Of a stretch of DNA of 64,000 nucleotides, positions 19,649 to 26,131 are shown in pieces. Origin of the DNA: Pseudoduganella lutea (GTDB taxonomy: Bacteria; Pseudomonadota; Gammaproteobacteria; Burkholderiales; Burkholderiaceae_D); NCBI RefSeq assembly GCF_004209755.1, contig NZ_CP035913.1, positions 6,820,001 to 6,884,000 of the forward strand, in the 5' to 3' direction. The notes beneath the pieces are model-generated. The model did not search any database, was not told where the DNA came from, and saw only the letters and a list, made by a program, of their open reading frames with translations. The translations under genes and the position numbers were made by a program. Numbering within the stretch: the stretch's first letter is position 1; each line of letters opens with the position of its first letter.

Positions 19649-20092
19649 GACATGCTCCTCTTCAATGAAGGAACCAGCCTGACGGTGGCCCGCATTGACG
19701 GACCTTGGTGCGGCGATGTTAGCACGCGCGGCAGCGGAAGGTGGCGGTGGCGGGATCGGAGGGTGCTGCAGGCTGGATGTGCGGGCGAGGTGGAAATCTA
19801 TCGAGCAAAGCTGTGGATTTTTTAGAACCCGCTCCGATTGCTTGAAATGACCCGATACATTTGCTTGAGCACGCTGTTGCTCGGAGCGGTGGAGCCGAAG
19901 AGTTGCAAAACGTCGCTTGCGGTCGCAATCCTGATCTTCGCATAATCTATATTATGTCAAATACGAACTGGGGATCCGTTCTGCGTACCTCTCTCCCGCA
20001 GGCGGTACCTTGGCTGATGTTGGGCAGTTTGCCCTGCACCATCTGCCGGCGTAAAGAATGCCGCATTAACCGCGGCAACTGTTTTTGTGCCC
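19649..20092. other. 444-base gap upstream of the first DUF4157 gene
   Basis: It contains the leader and a candidate -24/-12 element (19677-19690) for the DUF4157 gene at 18095-19648. The right-hand part (19790-20092) is more AT-rich, and holds short open frames without ribosome sites. No gene, terminator with T-tract or repeat is supported. Confidence 0.5.
19677..19690 (-). promoter_or_regulatory. weak candidate sigma-54 (-24/-12) element
   Basis: On the minus strand GG and GC are separated by exactly ten bases (GGCCACCGTCAGGC), 29 bases upstream of the DUF4157 start. The -12 half is AGGC rather than TTGC. The same GGCCAC-N4-AGGC pattern recurs upstream of the DUF4157 gene at 21830. Chance occurrence cannot be excluded in GC-rich DNA. 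Confidence 0.3.
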
Positions 20093-21247
20093 TCAGGCCG
20101 CCTTTGGCAGGTCTTCCGCTGCCAGGACGGGAAGCCCTTGATGCCCCGAGCGCGTCGGGCACGCGCCTTTGGGCAAAGTCCAGATCTGGTACAGAAAATA
20201 CGTGAACGGATCATAGGCGATCTGACGGAGCGCCTGCTCGGTGGCGTGCTCCGTCAGTCCCAGCGCCGCGGCGAGCGCTGGCAGCGTGTTCCTTGCCAGC
20301 TCGCGGTCGTGCACGGCCTCGGGCTTGGTATCGTCACTGTCCAGTTCCTCGATGAAGTGGCGGATTTCAACGGCGCCGCGCATGCCCATCGGCGTGATCG
20401 CATCGCAGCCGGTGCCGAAGTACAGCCGCACAAGCGCCTGGTTCATCAGGTCCGTGATGAAGTTGAACGACAGGTTCGAACGCATCGTGATGTGCACGGG
20501 ATCGCAATACGCCATCTGCAACACGGTGCGCACATCCTCGATCGCGAGGCGGTCGACGATGGCACGGTCCGTCCCCTGCAGCTTCACGATCCCGTCGCGC
20601 ACTTCTTCGTTCTTCGGTTCGATCTGGAGCACGCGGTTGCTGGTTCGCTGCAGCATGTTGGTTAGCGCGGAAATCGGAAATGCGCCCAGCGCAAAGGCGA
20701 CAAATGGCGCCAGCCCGTCGGTGACGATGGCGGCAAACGCATAGCCCATCGGCACGGCGATCAGCAGGCGCAGCGTGCCCCAGTGCAGGTCCGATGGCGC
20801 CATGTCGAGGCGGCGGCAGCGGGAGATCTGGTCATCGACCACCCACATGTAGGCGCCGCTGAGCGCCGCCACGGCCGGCGCCGGCAGAGGAAAATACGGA
20901 CTGGTCTTGTAGTACAACATCTCCACCACCGAGAACGCCACGGCGAACACGGCGAACGATGAAACGCCGAACAGCAAGAGGCCCGGCGCAATGAACATCT
21001 TGCGCCCGTACCACCGGGTGTACATCTTCTCGAATGCCTCGCGTTCCTTGCCGGACTCAGGCTCCTGGTAGCAACTGAACATTTCGAAGTAGGCACGGCA
21101 CGCCTCGCCGGACAGGCCATCGAGCACATCCCGCCGTTTGGCGAACCAGCCTGTCCGAAGGAACCGGATCAGCGGCAGCATGATCGCCACCTCGGCGATG
21201 ATAGCAAGCGCGATGGCGATCGCGACCTGGTACGGGTGGTAGATCAT
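20093..21247 (-). CDS. membrane protein of unknown function in the eCIS cargo region
   Basis: A 384-residue protein with one N-terminal helix (residues 6-28), a charged segment, two or three further helices (about 88-130, 160-210), and a soluble C-terminal half from ~215 that is mostly helical (DVRTVLQMAYCDP, SFNFITDLMNQALVRLYFG, LPALAAALGLTEHATEQALRQ), the last resembling a helix-hairpin-helix stretch. GGAGGAG precedes the ATG. No family recognised. It lies 444 bases upstream of a DUF4157 gene on the same strand and divergent from another, so it may be a membrane partner of the injection system, or unrelated. Confidence 0.65.
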   Translation of the reverse strand: MIYHPYQVAIAIALAIIAEVAIMLPLIRFLRTGWFAKRRDVLDGLSGEACRAYFEMFSCYQEPESGKEREAFEKMYTRWYGRKMFIAPGLLLFGVSSFAVFAVAFSVVEMLYYKTSPYFPLPAPAVAALSGAYMWVVDDQISRCRRLDMAPSDLHWGTLRLLIAVPMGYAFAAIVTDGLAPFVAFALGAFPISALTNMLQRTSNRVLQIEPKNEEVRDGIVKLQGTDRAIVDRLAIEDVRTVLQMAYCDPVHITMRSNLSFNFITDLMNQALVRLYFGTGCDAITPMGMRGAVEIRHFIEELDSDDTKPEAVHDRELARNTLPALAAALGLTEHATEQALRQIAYDPFTYFLYQIWTLPKGACPTRSGHQGLPVLAAEDLPKAA

Positions 21248-21673
21248 GGCGGCTCCTCCGTGGAGCGGCCACGAGCCCCACGCATCGAATGTTCACACCG
21301 ATTATTCGACGGTTACGTAACTAAAACTGTCTTCATTTGTCACGCGCGTGCTGTCGCAGCAACATGATGGGCGACGAGCGCATGGAACATCCGCAACTGC
21401 CCGGCTCGCCAGGCCAGGCATTGAAGATCCCGCTGGCTCTTTATGGTATGCCTCTTCAGGCCCCGAATGTACCTTACCGCCCTCTTTCCGATTACCGCCA
21501 GGGCAGTGGGTCTCACCGACAGCAACAACAGTCAAACTCGACAATACTAACTGTAATGTCGACTTAAATTTACGCCAATTTCCCACGGCTGACTCATCAC
21601 ATTCATCGCACTCTCTGATGTTCCAATGCACGGTCACGCTCTGCTGACCACATATCGGACACCTGCGACCCCA

Positions 21674-21694
21674 TGGAAAGTCCGGGACTTTCCA
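21674..21694. repeat. perfect inverted repeat, possible operator
   Basis: Arms TGGAAAGTCC (21674-21683) and GGACTTTCCA (21685-21694) around a single G. It is about 135 bases upstream of the second DUF4157 gene. No T-run follows, so an operator or activator site is more likely than a terminator. Confidence 0.5.
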
Positions 21695-21771
21695 GCAGTG
21701 AATGCTAAACTACCTCGATGGCCCGCAGTATCCGCGCCGGCGTCTCCGAACCCGGTCGAGACACGATGCGA

Positions 21772-21787
21772 TGGCCACGTGCAGGCT
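21772..21787 (+). promoter_or_regulatory. weak candidate sigma-54 (-24/-12) element
   Basis: TGGCCACGTGCAGGCT has GG (21773-21774) and GC (21785-21786) ten bases apart, 43 bases upstream of the ATG at 21830. The -12 half deviates from TTGC. It resembles the element before the DUF4157 gene at 18095-19648. Confidence 0.3.
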
Positions 21788-21829
21788 TTGGCGGCAAGCC
21801 AACCGCCACCGTTCACGAGGAGAACCGCC

Positions 21830-23079
21830 ATGCCTACCTCGCTTGCCACCCTTGCGAACCGGTCGACCCGACTGGGTACTTCCAGGGCCATGGACTCCCC
21901 ACCCGCTTCCACCCGCCTGGCCGTCCCCGCGATCCAGCGCGAGCGCTCTGCCTCGTCCTGCGCCTGTGGCGGCACCTGCCCGCGTTGCCAGGCCAAGTCC
22001 AGCCTGACGATCGGCGCCGCCAACGATGCGCATGAGCAGGAAGCCGATCGGGTGGCCGATGCCGTGATGCGCGGAGAACATGGCATGCCCATCCGGCAAG
22101 GCTCCCCTGCCCTGCAGACCAAGCTGTATCGCAAGCTGCTCGGCCGCAGGATCTCTATGACAGCGTCGCCGCGCCAGGCGCGGCGGAGGAAGAAACCGTG
22201 CCCGAAGAGAGTGCGGAGCCGGCCAGTGTGCAGCGCAAGGAGACGGCGGGCACGCCCGATGGCGCGGTGGCCGTGTCGGCCAGCTATGAGCGGTCGCTGC
22301 AGCAAGCCGTGCGAGGCGGCGGCAGCGCCCTTCCCGCTTCGGTGCGCGGCTTCATGGAAAGCCGGTTCTCGCATGATTTCTCCGGCGTGCGCGTACACCA
22401 TGATGCCCAGGCCGACACCCTGTCCGGGCAAATCGACGCACGCGCCTTCACCCTGGGCCAGGATATCTTCTTCGGGCGTTCCGAATATGCGCCGTCGTCG
22501 GACACTGGGCAGCGCCTGCTGGCGCACGAACTCACGCACGTCGTCCAGCAGGACAGCGGTACATTGTCGCGCCAGATCCGGCGGTTGCCCCGAACGCCCT
22601 GCAGCGCCTATCCCAGCTATGACGCAGGAATAAACAGGCGAACCTACAACTGCGCCGGGCTGGCGTTGCGCAGCTACGAGTTCACCTCGCCGGCATCTAC
22701 CGTGTACAAGGAGATAGGGGAACGCTTCAGCGTGCCGTACTCACCCGTCGGCAACTGCGCAGCGGGTGAGGTCAAGTTCTGGACGTGGGAATACGACATG
22801 CACGCGGAAGACGATCGCGGCACGAGGTTGAGTCCAACCCATCAGGACTTCCATATCGTCGGCGGGCGCATGAACGCCGTCGGCGGTGATCCCGCCGTCT
22901 ATAGCAAGAACGGCCGCCGGCCCATTCACGGCACCGGAACCGGCGCCAGTTTCAGGCCAGCCACTCGCGAGCAGTCGCTCGACGATGACGACAACCCTGT
23001 CACGCTGCCTGACGGCCGGCCCGTCTTCAAGGTGCGGGCCAATATGAGCGAGCAGGTCAGCTGCGCGGGGTGCCTGTGA
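21830..23079 (+). pseudogene. DUF4157 cargo-type protein with NlpC/P60-like C-terminal domain, frame break near 22140
   Basis: Starts at ATG 21830 (GAGGAG 8 bases upstream). The first frame encodes the module CACGGTCPRCQAKSSLTIG and the DUF4157 lead-in HEQEADRVADAVMRG. Near 22139-22142 one base appears missing; the other frame then reads PQDLYDSVAAPGAAEEE, the DUF4157 body (FSGVRVHHD, HELTHVVQQ at about residue 232) and a C-terminal domain with TYNCAGLALRSYEF, HQDFHIVGGRMN and RRPIHGTG, resembling the Cys and His blocks of NlpC/P60 or papain-fold enzymes. Joined, the product is about 416 residues. Either a real lesion in a cargo gene or an assembly indel. Stop overlaps the next ATG (TGATG). 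Confidence 0.7.
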
Positions 23080-23447
23080 TGCCCGTGGCGTTTCCAGCCG
23101 ATGCCGTCGAGTGCGCGGCAGGCGACTTTATCATCCATGCACAAGCCGGCCTGCAGTGGCACGTTTACCGCGTGGACGACATCCTCGCCATCGAGCGCCT
23201 GCTGGCCGCTGCCACCTCGCCCATCAGCCTGCTTCCCGAAAGTACCGTGCTCGATTCGGTGGCGCCCGCCTACCAGGGCACAGTCCACCTGCTGCTCACG
23301 GCCTTCGACCCTGTGTTTGCCGATGCCGCAGCAGCCAGGCAGGCCATCCCGCAAGGAACGCTGGTCGAGCGCGTGCGTGGCCTGCTGCGCAACGCGTCCG
23401 ACTTCCCCCGGGACGCATGCGAGGTAGTCAAAGCGCAGAAAGCTTGA
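23079..23447 (+). CDS. small protein translationally coupled to the NlpC/P60-like cargo gene
   Basis: A 122-residue cytosolic protein with no recognised family. Its ATG overlaps the stop of the DUF4157/NlpC-like gene by one base (TGATG), so translation is probably coupled. It is acidic-hydrophobic with predicted alpha/beta structure (WHVYRVDDILAIERLLAA; VHLLLTAFDPVF) and no signal peptide. Position directly after a putative toxin suggests an immunity protein or loading chaperone; this is inference from context only. Confidence 0.62.
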   Translation: MPVAFPADAVECAAGDFIIHAQAGLQWHVYRVDDILAIERLLAAATSPISLLPESTVLDSVAPAYQGTVHLLLTAFDPVFADAAAARQAIPQGTLVERVRGLLRNASDFPRDACEVVKAQKA

Positions 23448-23469
23448 CCCGGGCATTCGCGCACGATGC

Positions 23470-23485
23470 TGTCATGCTTCTTGCT
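23470..23485 (+). promoter_or_regulatory. near-consensus sigma-54 element upstream of the third DUF4157 gene
   Basis: TGTCATGCTTCTTGCT matches the -24/-12 consensus in spacing (ten bases) and has a full TTGC at -12, but GT instead of GG at -24. It ends 32 bases before the ATG at 23518. It shares CATG and CTT steps with the strong promoter at 26016. Confidence 0.4.
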
Positions 23486-23517
23486 ATACAACGTGGGTGA
23501 CCTGAGAGGAGGACGCC

Positions 23518-24738
23518 ATGCTCGCGATGGAACACAAGACGGCCGCGAGACGCGGACATCCGACAAACGAACGGATACAGCGGCGAGCCGCCTATCATGG
23601 CCAGCACGCCGATCCGGCGCCGTCACGCGAGGGAGCCTGCGCCTGTGGCGGATCGTGCCCGCGCTGCCAGGCCAGGTCGACGCTCACCATTGGCGCCATC
23701 GGCGATGCCGGCGAACGGCAGGCCGACGCCGCGGCGGAGCAAGTGATGCGCAAGCCGGGCCCCGGTCGCGTGCCGGCGCTGGCCGCGGCTCCCGGCGGGT
23801 CTGCGACCGGCGGCGAACCCGCAGCGCCGGCCAGCGTCGACGCCGTGTTGCGCTCGCCCGGCCAGGCACTGGATGGTCCCACCCGCGACTTTTTTGGATC
23901 GGGCTATGGCCATGATTTTTCCAACGTCCGCGTGCATGCGGACGGCGCGGCGGCGCAGTCGGCCCGGCAGATGGATGCGCTGGCCTACACGGTCGGCCGC
24001 GACATCGTGTTCGACAGCGGCCAGCTGGCACCGCACACGCCGGCGGGCCGGCAACTGCTGGCTCACGAGCTGGCGCACGTGGTGCAGCAATCCGCCGCGG
24101 GTCCGGCCGGCGCGCGCGTGCAGCGGCGCGTGCGACGCGAGAACGTGAGCTGCCAGGCCGCGGGGCTCACGAACCCCGACCTGACGGGGGACGAAGTGGT
24201 CGCGGCGCTCGAAGCGGCGGACACGGAAGCCATCGGGTTGGCGCAGCTTGCCGAGGACGAGCTGACGGCGCAGCTGGCCAGTGTCCAGGGCGGCGCCGCA
24301 CCGGATGCGGCTTTCAACACCATCCTGCAGGAAGAACTCGGGCTGACGCTATCGAACCCGGCCCATTTCCCGCTCGTGCGGCAGATGGCCAGCCGCTATC
24401 GCCGCGTCCGCGAAACACTGGAAAGCGGCTTCCTGCGCTACATGTGCCGGGGCGGCACCAGCACGAAACTGGTAGGGTGCACGGCGGGCGATTGCACGAA
24501 CAATTTCGCCTTCACGTGCCCGGGGAATCGCCTGATGGTGCTGTGCCAGGCCTTCTGGGACAGCCCGGGGGACCGCGGGCTCACACTGCTGCATGAACCT
24601 TTCCACATCTGGTTCCATATGCCGCAGCATGCGCCGAATGCCCTGCGCCGTGCCGATGCGCTGTGCTACGAGTCCTTCGTGCTGCGCGTGGCCGGACAGG
24701 CAGCGCCCAACTCCTGCGCGGGACATACGGCTGGATGA
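23518..24738 (+). CDS. DUF4157 cargo-type protein with second, M35-like zincin domain
   Basis: A 406-residue protein without signal peptide; AGGAGGAC precedes the ATG. It has the shared module CACGGSCPRCQARSTLTIG (about residues 41-59), the lead-in GERQADAAAEQVMRK, and a DUF4157 domain with FSNVRVHAD, YTVGRDIVFD and HELAHVVQQ (HExxH near residue 182). The C-terminal ~170 residues hold a second zinc motif, LLHEPFHIWFH (near 358), followed by RADALCYESF, a pattern like M35/peptidyl-Lys proteases, plus cysteines for disulfides. Two zincins in one chain is unusual. Probable eCIS effector; activity is inferred. It converges on the activator gene with 9 bases between. Confidence 0.78.
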   Translation: MLAMEHKTAARRGHPTNERIQRRAAYHGQHADPAPSREGACACGGSCPRCQARSTLTIGAIGDAGERQADAAAEQVMRKPGPGRVPALAAAPGGSATGGEPAAPASVDAVLRSPGQALDGPTRDFFGSGYGHDFSNVRVHADGAAAQSARQMDALAYTVGRDIVFDSGQLAPHTPAGRQLLAHELAHVVQQSAAGPAGARVQRRVRRENVSCQAAGLTNPDLTGDEVVAALEAADTEAIGLAQLAEDELTAQLASVQGGAAPDAAFNTILQEELGLTLSNPAHFPLVRQMASRYRRVRETLESGFLRYMCRGGTSTKLVGCTAGDCTNNFAFTCPGNRLMVLCQAFWDSPGDRGLTLLHEPFHIWFHMPQHAPNALRRADALCYESFVLRVAGQAAPNSCAGHTAG

Positions 24739-24747
24739 GCTTGACCC

Positions 24748-25788
24748 TCAGTGAATGCTGCCCATGGCGCCCTGGATGGCGCCGAGGGCGGAGAATTCGC
24801 CGCTGCGGTATTTCTTGGCCATCCGGCTCAGCGTCGCGCGCTCCATATTGCACAGCCGCGCGGCCTCGCTGATATTGCCGTTGGTCTGCGCCAGCGCGCT
24901 TTCCACGAAGCGCCGCTCCACTTCGCGCACCGCGCGCAGCTTCTCGTTGCGCAGCAGGTTGCTGTCGATCTTCATGCCCTGCACGGGTACGCTGCGCAAC
25001 GCCGCGCAGCACCGGCGCAGGTCCTCCGCATCGATACAGGCGCCACTGCTGAGCAGGTGGGCGCGCAGCAGAACGTGTTCCAGCTCGCGCACGTTGCCGG
25101 GCCATGGGTGCGTGCACAGCAGGTCGAGCGCCGCGGCGGACAGGCCTTTCGGCTTGCCGCCCTCTCCGCGCGCCGCCTTGGCCAGCAGGTGCGGCACGAG
25201 GATGCCCAGGTCTTCCACCCGTTCGCGCAGCGGCGGCATGCGTACCGACAGCACGTCCAGCCGGAACAGCAGGTCGGGCCGGAAGCCGCCACGCTCCACC
25301 AGCCGGCGCAGGTCCACGTTCGATGCCGCCACCACGCGCACGTTGCCGTGGCGGCGCTGCTCTTCTCCCACCGAGCGGAAGGAGGCGTCCTGCAGGAAGC
25401 GCAGCAGGATGACCTGTCCGCGCGCCGACAGCGCCTCGATCTCGTCCAGGAACAGCGTGCCCCCTTCCGAATCGCGTACCAGCCCGTGGCGCGCACGGCT
25501 GGCATCCGTGAACGCGCCCTTGGCGTGGCCGAACAGTTCGCTTTCGATCAGCGCGTCCGGCAGCGCGCCACAATTGACGGGAATGAAGGGGCCGTCGCGG
25601 CGCTCGCTCAGGGCGTGCGCCGCGTGCGCGGCCAGCTCCTTGCCGGTGCCGCTTTCGCCCGTGATCAGGATGGGGGCCCGGGAGCGGGCAAAGCGCCGGA
25701 TCAGCGCGATCGCTTCCAGGAATGCGGGCGATGCGCCGACGAAGTTGCTCAGCAGCGCAGCACCATGGACGGAATCAGTCATGGGCAT
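24748..25788 (-). CDS. sigma-54-dependent activator without receiver domain, eCIS regulator
   Basis: A 346-residue bacterial enhancer-binding protein. The AAA+ domain starts at once: Walker A GESGTGKE (44-51), the sigma-54 contact loop reads GAFTDA (91-96) where GAFTGA is usual, Walker B LFLDE (112-116), and arginine-finger region FRPDLLFRLDVL. A Fis-type HTH closes the protein (TNGNISEAARLCNMERATLSR). There is no N-terminal sensing domain, so control is by expression or a partner, as with PspF/HrpR types. Start 25788 has AAGGAGG 7 bases upstream. It lies next to and divergent from the injection-system operon, whose promoter carries a -24/-12 element and an upstream palindrome. Confidence 0.88.
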   Translation of the reverse strand: MPMTDSVHGAALLSNFVGASPAFLEAIALIRRFARSRAPILITGESGTGKELAAHAAHALSERRDGPFIPVNCGALPDALIESELFGHAKGAFTDASRARHGLVRDSEGGTLFLDEIEALSARGQVILLRFLQDASFRSVGEEQRRHGNVRVVAASNVDLRRLVERGGFRPDLLFRLDVLSVRMPPLRERVEDLGILVPHLLAKAARGEGGKPKGLSAAALDLLCTHPWPGNVRELEHVLLRAHLLSSGACIDAEDLRRCCAALRSVPVQGMKIDSNLLRNEKLRAVREVERRFVESALAQTNGNISEAARLCNMERATLSRMAKKYRSGEFSALGAIQGAMGSIH

Positions 25789-25892
25789 CGTTTGGCCTCC
25801 TTGCAGGGTCACATCGGGGGAACCAGCCAGTCATCCAACTTCGTGCGCAGCGTGCGATCCAGTATAGGGAGGGACGCCCGACAGATCAAGCC

Positions 25893-25911
25893 GTGTGCGT
25901 TCCACGCACAC
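25893..25911. promoter_or_regulatory. candidate upstream activator site for the sigma-54 activator
   Basis: Exact inverted repeat GTGTGCGT-TCC-ACGCACAC between the activator gene and the sheath gene. Its centre is 116 bases upstream of the -24 GG of the promoter at 26016, the usual range for an enhancer-binding protein site, and dyad symmetry fits a Fis-type HTH dimer. Confidence 0.55.
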
Positions 25912-26015
25912 CCGTGACGGCGCCGACACGGCCCGCAGGGGGATGGCGGCAGTCCCGCCGCCCGCGGTTGTGCCGGACACGACACGCGCGACCGTGGCGC
26001 CCACAGTGGCCACGC

Positions 26016-26032
26016 TTGGCATGGCTTTTGCA
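26016..26032 (+). promoter_or_regulatory. strong sigma-54 promoter of the eCIS structural operon
   Basis: TTGGCATGGCTTTTGCA matches TGGCAYG-N4-TTGCA at every consensus position: GG at 26018-26019 and GC at 26030-26031, ten bases apart. Transcription would start near 26043, about 90 bases before the sheath ATG. The divergent activator gene supports it. Confidence 0.75.
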
Positions 26033-26131
26033 GCGGATGTTGGAGTACACAGCCCGAGCGGGGCGCCCGCGTTGTCCGCGCGCCCACGCTGTCCGTATGC
26101 CCCCGTCCCGCATGCCCTGAAAGGACCGACC

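Larger units (their letters stand above)
21248..21829. other. 582-base intergenic region between divergent genes
   Basis: It separates the membrane protein gene (leftward) from the second DUF4157 gene (rightward). It contains an exact inverted repeat at 21674-21694 and a weak -24/-12 candidate at 21772-21787. The stretch 21300-21660 is AT-richer than its surroundings and has no supported gene. Confidence 0.5.

Noticed and set aside
19955..20205. Rightward frame starting near MSNTNWGSVLRTS with Cys residues.
   Set aside because: It overlaps the 3' end of the membrane protein gene on the other strand, and has no ribosome site or conserved pattern.
21674..21694. Core GGGACTTTCC in the inverted repeat equals the eukaryotic kappa-B motif.
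   Set aside because: Coincidence; only the dyad symmetry is relevant in a bacterium.
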